DNA of 32,499 bases from a virus. The stretch lies in the IMG/VR virus record IMGVR_UViG_3300031834_000022, positions 1 to 32,499 of that record. The stretch is one strand, 5' to 3'. How positions within the stretch are numbered: position 1 is the first letter of the stretch; every line of letters starts with the position of its first letter. The notes below the pieces were generated by a model. That model ran no database searches and had not been told where the DNA came from. It saw nothing but the letters and a program-made list of their open reading frames with translations. This document shows positions 1 to 6,033 of the stretch, one piece after another. The translations under genes were made by a program, and so were the position numbers.

Positions 1-141
1 GAAGTCGTCGGCAAATCCCAACGACTTCCTATCCTCCGCAAGATCGTCCGGTATACTCTCGTAAAAGGAGTCCACAACCTCGTAAGCCACGTCAGAAAGT
101 GACTTTCTCAGCAAGACCCGCTTAGCAGTATCAATGTCCAT
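1..141 (-). CDS. Hypothetical protein, N-terminal part only (runs off the left edge)
   Basis: The reverse strand has an open frame of 47 codons from an ATG at 139-141 to the window edge. It begins MDIDTAKRVLLRKSLSDVAY. A GAGGG Shine-Dalgarno-like stretch lies four bases before the ATG, and an in-frame TAA a short way upstream closes the frame, so this start is well placed. It follows the 213-aa gene by 25 bp on the same strand and is probably the next gene of the structural operon. The visible part is charged and helical-looking (DSFYESIPDDLAEDRK). No family is recognised and the C-terminus is missing. Confidence 0.6.
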   Translation of the reverse strand, partial: MDIDTAKRVLLRKSLSDVAYEVVDSFYESIPDDLAEDRKSLGFADDF

Positions 142-166
142 CGGACCCTCGATCTGTATTATTTAC

Positions 167-808
167 TTATTCTTCTCCAAGAAAATTCTTGAGAACTTCT
201 ACGGAGGCCTTGACCAAGTCAAAGTCGCCTTCGCTGGCTTCCTTGGCTGCTTCCTTCCTCTTCGGAAGGTTCTTCGGGTCCTTCATCCTATCACGGACGC
301 CCCAATGGGTGGCTTCGCGTCTCTTGGACTGTTCCTTCTGTTCGTCAGTCGAGGCGGCCTCGCCGGCTTCACGCTCTTCCTTCTTGAGAGGCTTGGTCTT
401 CTTCGCCATGATCTTTGCCATGTCGCCAGGATCAGGGGCATCACCAGAATCCACCTCGGCCTGAGTAGGAACCTGCGAAGGCTTGCCCTTCTCCAGGTAA
501 TCTTCAAGGACAGCAATGGCGGCCTTGACCAAGTCTAGGTCCGTTTCGTCCGTGGACTTGTTGCCGAAGTTGCTGTCGTCGCGGTCTTCGTCCTCGTCAG
601 GAGGAACAGAGGAGACGTGTTCGACGGCTTCCTTGTCCTTGCCCTTACCCTTTTTTGACTTCTGTAAGAACTCGAACTCGCCTGGGCCGGACTTCACCAG
701 CGTAATTTCCGCCTCTGGGTCCTGTGACTTCAATATTTGATCTTGAAGTTCTGGAGTGAGGCTTTTGATGACACTAATCATCGTAAACTGATCCTCGTAA
801 CGTAACAT
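167..808 (-). CDS. Charged hypothetical protein, probable virion or head-assembly accessory
   Basis: A 213-aa protein very rich in Lys, Glu and Asp, with long stretches that look disordered. A good Shine-Dalgarno (AAGGAGAG) sits just before the ATG. Two related helical segments are visible, DLVKAAIAVLEDYLEKG near residues 92-107 and DLVKASVEVLKNFLGEE at 197-213, so the protein contains an internal duplication. Residues 60-75 (EAVEHVSSVPPDEDED) resemble residues 18-33 of the scaffold-like protein encoded at 7539-8450, which links this gene to head assembly. It is last but one of the visible minus-strand structural genes and follows a homing endonuclease gene. No catalytic motif is seen, so function is not assigned beyond a guess at an internal head or assembly protein. 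Confidence 0.75.
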   Translation of the reverse strand: MLRYEDQFTMISVIKSLTPELQDQILKSQDPEAEITLVKSGPGEFEFLQKSKKGKGKDKEAVEHVSSVPPDEDEDRDDSNFGNKSTDETDLDLVKAAIAVLEDYLEKGKPSQVPTQAEVDSGDAPDPGDMAKIMAKKTKPLKKEEREAGEAASTDEQKEQSKRREATHWGVRDRMKDPKNLPKRKEAAKEASEGDFDLVKASVEVLKNFLGEE

Positions 809-824
809 TTTTCTCTCCTTTTAG

Positions 825-1316
825 TTAAATAGAAACATCATCATGTCTCTTTTTATCCCAATATTTTTTTCTAGATATGCTAATGTTTTGTATAGTCTTA
901 TTTGAATGATGTTTACCATAAAAATGATTATTTTCGCCTATTTTAGCCACACTCATTTTTAACTTTGTTTCTTCAGAACGACAACTACCAAAATTAGGAC
1001 TTTTTTCACCAGTTTTACCATACATCGGATTGTCTTCTGCTACGCCAAATCCATCTCCACCTCTTGTTATATTATAGCCAATAAGTGGATTTGTAGAATC
1101 ATAAAATTTTATCCAAAATACTTCTTTTAATTTTTGCTCTTCCTTGTTTTCTGCAACATCTATAGTTACTTTTTTAAAATTTTCTTTACCGTACTTAGAA
1201 AGAGCACACTTAAAGCTTTTACCGGAACCTAAATAGCCCTTTCTTTTGTTTGAACCACAGGCCTTGCCGATATATATCTTCCCATTAATCAAACAGGTTG
1301 TCTTATATACGATCAT
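825..1316 (-). CDS. GIY-YIG homing endonuclease (SegA-like, free-standing)
   Basis: A 163-aa protein with an N-terminal GIY-YIG nuclease fold: VYK at residues 3-5 and YIG at 15-17 in KIYIGKACGSN. The helix EEQKLKEVFWIKFYDS (59-74) probably supplies the catalytic Glu. The C-terminal half has NUMOD3-like DNA-binding repeats (NPMYGKTGEKSPNFG at 96-110, NNHFYGKHHS at 129-138). Such enzymes cut intron-less or endonuclease-less alleles and spread their own gene. The ATG overlaps the stop of the upstream gene as ATGA, so it is translationally coupled to a structural gene. The DNA is clearly more AT-rich than its neighbours, which fits a mobile origin. A truncated relative lies at 12012-12161. Confidence 0.9.
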   Translation of the reverse strand: MIVYKTTCLINGKIYIGKACGSNKRKGYLGSGKSFKCALSKYGKENFKKVTIDVAENKEEQKLKEVFWIKFYDSTNPLIGYNITRGGDGFGVAEDNPMYGKTGEKSPNFGSCRSEETKLKMSVAKIGENNHFYGKHHSNKTIQNISISRKKYWDKKRHDDVSI

Positions 1317-1942
1317 TTTTTTACCATATTTTTCTTCTTTTTGTGCTTTTTGCCCTCTTCTTTGATAAGATCCATGGGTTCACCACCCGGACCGGGAATA
1401 GCGACAGAAGTGCCAGCGCATTTCTTCATTGCCCTACTGTATAAATTACGCGTAGTTTTGAATAAATCTCCGCTATTTGTAGAATTTTGGACATTATCGC
1501 CCTTGTCTTGAACATTGTTAACCTTGTCTTTCGCTTCGCTCAATTTTTGCCTTATCCTGACGTACCTCTCGTAGTTCTTCATTACCTTCTTGTGGGACAG
1601 TTCTGGACCAAAAAGTCTCTCCGACCTCTGTTCCACCGTCTGCTTCTTGGCCTTGGTGAGCAAATTGTCCAACACCACCGACAACTTGAGAGGTTTCGGA
1701 GTAGTGGAACCGATGTCTACAGCGGGGTCGTCGTCGTTGAACTGCTGGTCGTTCTTCTGCTGTGTCGTGTCAAGTTTGGCCTGGTTCTTCACCCTCATTG
1801 TCGAAGCCGTTACGGTTCCATGTGTCAACCTAGGACCCATAGGAGACGAAGGTATCATCTTGCTCATATCTTCTGTATAAGCCTTTAACAGACCGTCTTT
1901 TGTTACCGGAAGAACGAGTCTTCCTCTCCAAGAATGAGTCAT
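1313..1942 (-). CDS. Hypothetical protein, likely structural
   Basis: A 209-aa protein beginning MTHSWRGRLVLPVTKDGL and ending in a very basic tail (GKKHKKKKNMVKK). The middle is polar, with a predicted helical stretch around YERYVRIRQKLSEAKDKV. The ATG directly abuts the TAA of the upstream gene, with only a weak AAG-rich ribosome site, so translation probably depends on coupling. Its TGA overlaps the ATG of the GIY-YIG endonuclease. The position among connector and head genes suggests a virion or assembly protein. No known family is recognised. Confidence 0.7.
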   Translation of the reverse strand: MTHSWRGRLVLPVTKDGLLKAYTEDMSKMIPSSPMGPRLTHGTVTASTMRVKNQAKLDTTQQKNDQQFNDDDPAVDIGSTTPKPLKLSVVLDNLLTKAKKQTVEQRSERLFGPELSHKKVMKNYERYVRIRQKLSEAKDKVNNVQDKGDNVQNSTNSGDLFKTTRNLYSRAMKKCAGTSVAIPGPGGEPMDLIKEEGKKHKKKKNMVKK

Positions 1943-2317
1943 TTACTTCAGTCTGTCGTACGTTGATTTTGACTTGTGAAGTTCCATTGTTTTTTCTAAA
2001 ACATCTATTCTGCTTGTGTTGACCCTCTGACGTTCTTCCATGACAGCAGCTTTTTCAGCCATCGACACGAAGTTGGGCCGTCCCGACTGAATCAGTTCTG
2101 CGACCGTCACCCTGCGGTCAAGATTGCCAAGTTGCGTCAGCATATAGAAGATCACGCCTAAAGCTGGAAAGATAGCAATCTGAGATATCTTGAAAATCGT
2201 GTCCCAAGGAATACCGTCCTTCGATTTACGAATAACGAGCGCTTCGTGGCCATCGGTGACTTCTTCTAGCGCAGATTTGATATATTCTCTTAACTCTTCT
2301 TTTGTAATGTCATTCAT
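1943..2317 (-). CDS. Small single-span membrane protein with C-terminal coiled coil
   Basis: The likely protein is 124 aa, starting MNDITKEELREYIKSALEEV. An open frame extends 25 codons further upstream into the preceding gene, but the ATG at 2315-2317 is preferred because an AGGGG ribosome site lies just before it and little overlap is then needed. A hydrophobic segment, IFKISQIAIFPALGVIFYML, fits one transmembrane helix. It is followed by a charged helical region (MAEKAAVMEERQRVNTSRIDVLEKTMELHK) likely to form a coiled coil. The size and topology would allow a holin- or spanin-like role, but no lysis enzyme is next to it, so this is only a possibility. Confidence 0.7.
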   Translation of the reverse strand: MNDITKEELREYIKSALEEVTDGHEALVIRKSKDGIPWDTIFKISQIAIFPALGVIFYMLTQLGNLDRRVTVAELIQSGRPNFVSMAEKAAVMEERQRVNTSRIDVLEKTMELHKSKSTYDRLK

Positions 2318-2328
2318 CGTAATTACCC

Positions 2329-3090
2329 CTAAAATAGATAAGAGTCTGGAATTTCGAGTTTCATGTGGACCACCCTCGGCAAATTTTCCCAAGTCTGTGT
2401 ATCCGTCAACTTGTTTCCGCCTGCGGTGAACCCTCTTATCTCGTGATTCGCGCTGATAATTATGTACGAAGGGTTAAAGCTGTAGTAAATGGAGAACGCC
2501 ATCCCGTCCGGAGGAAAGTGGTTACCGGTGACCCAGAAGAGTCTGCCGTCGGCATCGACGTCGACGTCCCTCTGGTCCGCATAAGCGTGAGTGCAGTCAT
2601 ACTGCTTCCCGTCGTTGTCGATGACCCTCATGAGTTCGACTATCCTGTAGGTGAACGAGTACTTCTCCATAGAAGTCAAATACTGTTTGACCTCCGACCT
2701 GAAAGTGACGGAGTCCTTGAAAACCACCCTGTCCCTTATGTTCACTTTGTCCGTCGGTAGCAGGTTGAGGGAAGCGTATATGTTCGCCATGATCCCCTGT
2801 TCAGGGACCCTGTAGGTGAGCGTCGCTTCCTCCCTCTGGAAGGAGTACGGGATCGCCTTGATCGCCCTATTAAAGACATAAGCCCATCCGGTGCCGTTGC
2901 ACAGGGTACAGGAGAGTTTCTGGAACTTGTGTTCGACCTGCTGCGTCTGCACCGTGCAGGGACAGATCATGGTGTTGTACCAGTCCCAGTTCGAACCGTA
3001 AGAGTTGATGAGCGAGATCACGGCCTCGGTGTTGTAATCTATCTTGCTAGGTTTGAAGTTTAGCCTTGCGGCCCCAGTTGAGACAGTCAT
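2329..3090 (-). CDS. Phage structural protein with a four-cysteine motif, candidate neck/head-completion protein
   Basis: A 253-aa protein. Near the N-terminus it has CPC at residues 43-45 and CTLCNGTGW at 61-69, a Cys-rich pair that could bind one zinc ion. The remainder looks beta-rich (YRVPEQGIMANIYASL, RVIDNDGKQYDCTHAYADQRDVDVD). The ATG overlaps the stop of the upstream gene by one base (TAATG), so the two are translationally coupled. Lying between a connector-like protein and smaller structural genes, it may be a neck, stopper or tail-completion protein. That role rests on position; no family is recognised with certainty. Confidence 0.7.
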   Translation of the reverse strand: MTVSTGAARLNFKPSKIDYNTEAVISLINSYGSNWDWYNTMICPCTVQTQQVEHKFQKLSCTLCNGTGWAYVFNRAIKAIPYSFQREEATLTYRVPEQGIMANIYASLNLLPTDKVNIRDRVVFKDSVTFRSEVKQYLTSMEKYSFTYRIVELMRVIDNDGKQYDCTHAYADQRDVDVDADGRLFWVTGNHFPPDGMAFSIYYSFNPSYIIISANHEIRGFTAGGNKLTDTQTWENLPRVVHMKLEIPDSYLF

Positions 3091-3842
3091 TAGGCCAGTG
3101 CCGCCATTCTGATTCCGTAGTAGAAGTCCTTCAGCATCTTGACTAAGTTCTGGTTCTCCCTCTCGTACTGTCTGGTCCTCGCCGAATAAGCGTGGTTTTC
3201 AGCGGACAGAGTAGTACTGACGGACTGTGATAGACCGTCGACACCGATGGAGTAACCAGCAAGAGCGGCCTGACCACCAAGGGCTATTTCGCCGAGGACC
3301 GCCAACACTCCTGAGGCGGCAAGGTTTCCTATCAGTTGCGCGAGCGCTCCTGGCAACTCGTCATCCGGTTCGAATCCAGAATCGTACTTGACAAGTATGA
3401 TCTGCGGAACGTAGGTCGTCGAAGAGAGGAGTGGCATGAACATTATCAGTTGGTTACCAATGGCTGCGGAAGTAAGTATACCGTAGTATGGAATGAGTTG
3501 TAACTGGGAATTCTTCTTCTTCAGCTGTATCCATTCCTGGGGGATGTCTATGGTGCTGGTTATGATGTTGAGCTGGAGGCTCTTGACCTTAATGGAAGGT
3601 CTCCTGTACATCTGTAGGAAACCGTAACCGGAAGTCCACTCCTCCAAGCGGTAGTCGTGGCGCTCCTGGTTGTCGACGTGTTTGTCTATGTCTATACCAA
3701 GCAGAATCTCTGCCTGGTTCTTGGCCGAGTTGATGTAGAAGTTGAGAACATCGTCAGTCAGAAAGTCGTTGTCGTAAGAGATCGGAATCCTGTACAGGTA
3801 GGCCTCTTTCAACCAGTCAGGTGTTAAGTCACTAAACAGCAT
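3090..3842 (-). CDS. Candidate head-tail connector (adaptor) protein
   Basis: A 250-aa protein. Its N-terminal half (LTDDVLNFYINSAKNQAEILLG, then a Tyr/Arg-rich strand region with FLQMYRRPSIKVKSL) recalls adaptor proteins that attach under the portal: an N-terminal helical pair followed by a short beta region. Residues 164-210 are Ala/Gly-rich and helical (LPGALAQLIGNLAASGVLAV). It ends with a helix, ENQNLVKMLKDFYYGIRMAA. The ATG is preceded by TGACAGATG with only a weak ribosome site; the upstream gene ends 8 bp away. The connector role is inferred from fold-like features and position next to capsid genes. Confidence 0.7.
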   Translation of the reverse strand: MLFSDLTPDWLKEAYLYRIPISYDNDFLTDDVLNFYINSAKNQAEILLGIDIDKHVDNQERHDYRLEEWTSGYGFLQMYRRPSIKVKSLQLNIITSTIDIPQEWIQLKKKNSQLQLIPYYGILTSAAIGNQLIMFMPLLSSTTYVPQIILVKYDSGFEPDDELPGALAQLIGNLAASGVLAVLGEIALGGQAALAGYSIGVDGLSQSVSTTLSAENHAYSARTRQYERENQNLVKMLKDFYYGIRMAALA

Positions 3843-3850
3843 CTGTCACC

Positions 3851-4231
3851 TCAGCCCTTGTAAGGTACGTAAGCTACGGTGCCAGTGGCTCCACCCTCAA
3901 AATTTATCACAAGTTCTTTCCCGGGCCTGTAATGACAGAACGGAGCCGAAGAGAAGAATTCCGACAGGTCGACCGGGCCGGCTGCTTGTGAATAAGTGAA
4001 GAGACTTTCTGTTATTACTCCGGCGTCTATGGTCCCAAACCCTATCTCAACGGACCTTCCTAAGGTCCTGAGCGCCGTGATTATGAACCTGGTACCGACA
4101 CCTTCCGGTTGTAAAACAACCTGCGAAGTTCCGGTCTTATAAAAATTCCTGAATCTTATGATCGATGCCGTGTTGTACGAAACGGTCGGAAGAGGCGAAA
4201 ATGTCATGTCTGAAGCGGTAGCAATCGTCAT
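3851..4231 (-). CDS. Small beta-rich structural protein, function unknown
   Basis: A 126-aa protein with alternating hydrophobic and polar strands (TRFIITALRTLGRSVEIGFG, KELVINFEGGATGTVAYVPY) that suggest a compact beta-sandwich, as in capsid decoration or head-closure proteins. A strong TAGGAGGGG ribosome site lies just before the ATG. A GATAAATAA box about 40 bp upstream is a candidate late promoter. It is the first gene of the connector group on this strand. No family is recognised. Confidence 0.7.
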   Translation of the reverse strand: MTIATASDMTFSPLPTVSYNTASIIRFRNFYKTGTSQVVLQPEGVGTRFIITALRTLGRSVEIGFGTIDAGVITESLFTYSQAAGPVDLSEFFSSAPFCHYRPGKELVINFEGGATGTVAYVPYKG

Positions 4232-4270
4232 GACCCCTCCTAACTAGAACGAACAAAAAGATCGTTTGTC

Positions 4271-4279
4271 TTATTTATC
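4271..4279 (-). promoter_or_regulatory. Candidate T4-type late promoter -10 box (GATAAATAA)
   Basis: The minus strand reads TGATAAATAAG about 40 bp before the ATG at 4231. It resembles the TATAAATA box recognised by gp55-type late sigma factors, and the window encodes such a sigma at 16692-17330. Similar boxes occur at 5985-5993 and 9525-9533. The motif is short and AT-rich, so chance is possible. Confidence 0.3.
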
Positions 4280-4291
4280 ATTGGGAAGCCC

Positions 4292-4567
4292 TCAGTCTTT
4301 CGATTCTGTCTTTGTCTTTTCTGCCTTTTTCTTGGTCGATCCTTTTACCGATTCGGGCGACGGAGGTCCTGGTGGTGGTGCAAGTTCGACGATGACCGGT
4401 GGGTTTTCTGCCACCGGTTCTTCGTCTTTCGGTCTTACGTCAAACACCACTTCCGACGGTGCTTTGACTTGTGCCTGTATGATCTTCGCGCTGGCGAACT
4501 GGTCGCCAACTACGTTGTTGTTTAGAACGGTCCCTCTGCCTGGAATGTAAATGTAATCGTTCGACAT
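4292..4567 (-). CDS. Small hypothetical protein with Pro-rich and Lys/Glu-rich tail
   Basis: A 91-aa protein. The first 45 residues look folded (YIYIPGRGTVLNNNVVGDQF). The rest is a Pro-rich linker (VIVELAPPPGPPSPESV) ending in a charged tail (KKKAEKTKTESKD), probably disordered. A clear AAGGAG ribosome site precedes the ATG. It sits between two fibre-like genes and the connector genes on the same strand, so a minor virion protein is plausible. No family is recognised. Confidence 0.65.
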   Translation of the reverse strand: MSNDYIYIPGRGTVLNNNVVGDQFASAKIIQAQVKAPSEVVFDVRPKDEEPVAENPPVIVELAPPPGPPSPESVKGSTKKKAEKTKTESKD

Positions 4568-4596
4568 ACTATTTTCTCCTTAACCATGACTTTTTT

Positions 4597-4941
4597 TTAG
4601 TACACTGTGTTGAATACGACATAATCGAAAGTTGCGGCCGTGTGCGCGTTGTCGGCATCATGGGTGACGGTGAAACTACCATTTATCACTTCTGACACAT
4701 AAATGCCTGCCGTAGCATTCGTACCACCAAGAACCATGAGAGCTGCCTGAGCACTGGTTGCCGTGAGCTGTACATGAGCTCCAGCAAGGATTCTCACGTC
4801 AGAAAGAGTGGTCGTCGCAGCGTCTTCTATTGTCAGCGTTCCTGTTATGAAGTGTACAAAATCGGAATCGTGTCCGTGTCCGACCCACTTCTGGATCGGA
4901 TGAGAGAGCACGCTTGCGGTTGGTGTAGTAGAGGATGTCAT
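4597..4941 (-). CDS. Small fibre/decoration protein sharing a C-terminal domain with the collagen-like protein
   Basis: A 114-aa protein. Residues 1-31 are a Thr/Ser- and His-rich leader (HGHDSDFVH). Residues 32-110 form one beta-rich domain that matches the last 70 residues of the collagen-like protein encoded just upstream: ITGTLTI versus VTGTFTA at the start, and GSFTVTHDADNAHTAATFDY versus VSFTVAHDTAAGTETFNY at the end. An AAGGAG ribosome site lies before the ATG. The two genes look like paralogues, one with and one without the repeat shaft. Probable location is the virion surface; the receptor or partner is unknown. Confidence 0.7.
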   Translation of the reverse strand: MTSSTTPTASVLSHPIQKWVGHGHDSDFVHFITGTLTIEDAATTTLSDVRILAGAHVQLTATSAQAALMVLGGTNATAGIYVSEVINGSFTVTHDADNAHTAATFDYVVFNTVY

Positions 4942-4956
4942 CTATGTATCTCCTTG

Positions 4957-5910
4957 TTAAACGAATATTACGTAGTTGAAGGTTTCGGTTCCGGCCGCTG
5001 TGTCGTGCGCGACCGTGAAACTTACCCCGTTGCTGATCGCCGAGATGTAAGCGTTAAGGCCTGCAGCCGCGGCAGAAGTCGGCGTCAAGAAGATCTTGTT
5101 ACCAGTCCCTGCGGAAGCAGTGGCAACTATGGAGGTCGCACCGCCAGTTGCTGTGAACGTGCCTGTCACCTTAGCACCTGCAAAACCGGAGTAACCGGAA
5201 CTGCCTGCTATGCCGGAGTAACCGGAAGCAGGAGAAACGCCGGAATAACCGGACGCGCTCGTCGCTCCAGAATAACCGGAAGTGCCAGCAATACCAGAAT
5301 AACCTGAAGCCAGCGTCACACCGCTGTACCCAGAGAGACCCAAGATTCCGGAGTAACCGGAACTGCCTGCGATACCGGAGTAACCTGATTCGCCAAGACT
5401 CTCTCCTGAGAAGCCAGAGTAACCGGAAGTTCCAACGATACCAGAATAACCGGAAGTTCCGACGATGCCAGAGTAACCTGATTTACCGGAATACCCAGAA
5501 ATTCCTACGATACCGGAGTAACCCGAGTCCCCAGAGAAACCAGAGTAACCGGATCTACCGACGATGCCAGAGTAACCTGACTTGCCGGAATATCCAGAAG
5601 TTCCAACGATGCCGGAGTAACCGGAACCGCCCACGATGCCGGAGTAACCGGAACCGCCTATGATGCCCGAGTAGCCAGAAGCACCCATTCCTGAGTAACC
5701 GCTGAAGCCGGAGTAACCGGAACCGCCGGTCGCACCGGCTCCACCCGACATTCCAGAATAACCGGAGAAACCTGACAGACCGGAAATTCCTTGCGTGCCT
5801 ATTCCAGGCGCACCGGAAGCTCCGCTAAAGTCCGAGATCTCCGACATGGTGTGCGAGTGGTTGTGAAAAGTGTTTTCGTACTTGAAGCCGGATGGCGTGT
5901 AGTCTGACAT
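4957..5910 (-). CDS. Collagen-like repeat fibre protein
   Basis: A 317-aa protein in three parts. Residues 1-29 are a polar N-terminus with a His-rich stretch (FHNHSHTMSE). Residues 30-247 are Gly-X-Y triplets with about 22 copies of SGYSG, often as GYSGIVG or GYSGIAG. Residues 248-317 are a beta-rich domain shared with the neighbouring 114-aa protein. The triplet pattern should form a collagen-like triple helix, but proline is almost absent and Ser/Tyr dominate. Breaks occur at GI, GM, GESL and three places where Gly is replaced (GVTLAS, GATSAS, GVSPAS). A GGAGG ribosome site precedes the ATG. It is probably a head or tail fibre whose C-terminal domain drives trimer formation or binding. Confidence 0.85.
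   Translation of the reverse strand: MSDYTPSGFKYENTFHNHSHTMSEISDFSGASGAPGIGTQGISGLSGFSGYSGMSGGAGATGGSGYSGFSGYSGMGASGYSGIIGGSGYSGIVGGSGYSGIVGTSGYSGKSGYSGIVGRSGYSGFSGDSGYSGIVGISGYSGKSGYSGIVGTSGYSGIVGTSGYSGFSGESLGESGYSGIAGSSGYSGILGLSGYSGVTLASGYSGIAGTSGYSGATSASGYSGVSPASGYSGIAGSSGYSGFAGAKVTGTFTATGGATSIVATASAGTGNKIFLTPTSAAAAGLNAYISAISNGVSFTVAHDTAAGTETFNYVIFV
5170..5823 (-). repeat. Tandem coding repeats (Gly-X-Y, SGYSG units)
   Basis: About 650 bp of degenerate short repeats, seen on the plus strand as many copies of CCGGAGTAACCGGAA-like units. They encode the collagen-like shaft. The units are 18 to 36 bases, multiples of three, so the frame is kept when unit number changes. Such repeats are prone to expansion and contraction by recombination. 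Confidence 0.85.
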
Positions 5911-5931
5911 ATCTTACCTCCGTTAGAGTTG

Positions 5932-5973
5932 AAAAAAAAGAGGGGACCACCAAGTTTGCCCAGCAGTCCCCTC
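5932..5973 (-). terminator. Intrinsic terminator after the major capsid gene
   Basis: The minus strand has GAGGGGAC, an 18-base loop, then GTCCCCTC, directly followed by eight T residues. This is a perfect 8-bp GC-rich stem with a U-tract, the classical factor-independent form. It lies between the capsid stop (6034) and the fibre gene start (5910). It would cut transcription of the downstream structural genes relative to capsid, allowing much more capsid message. Confidence 0.85.
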
Positions 5974-5984
5974 CGTTTCGCCTT

Positions 5985-5993
5985 TTATTTATC
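5985..5993 (-). promoter_or_regulatory. GATAAATAA box downstream of the capsid gene
   Basis: The minus strand reads TAGATAAATAAAAG here, similar to the boxes at 4271-4279 and 9525-9533. It lies before the terminator hairpin, so a transcript starting here would meet the terminator almost at once. That weakens the promoter reading. Confidence 0.2.
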
Positions 5994-6033
5994 TATACCT
6001 TTACGTTTTCTTCTCTGACCTGTTATTTACAGA

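Noticed and set aside
1943-2392. Longer 149-aa version of the small membrane protein
   Set aside because: The extra 25 residues overlap the coding end of the upstream gene and lack a ribosome site, whereas the internal ATG at 2317 has AGGGG.
4245-4268. Imperfect hairpin between 4232 and 4291 (ACGAACAA/TCGTTTGT)
   Set aside because: The stem has a G-T pair and a mismatch and no T-run follows on either strand, so terminator function is not supported.
4774-5307. A 177-codon plus-strand open frame across the fibre genes
   Set aside because: It lies antisense to two well-supported genes and its Gly/Cys/Arg-rich product is the mirror of the repeat codons; no ribosome site is seen.
5170-5823. CRISPR-like regular repeats
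   Set aside because: Repeats are in frame, degenerate and encode Gly-X-Y triplets; there are no unique spacers of constant length.
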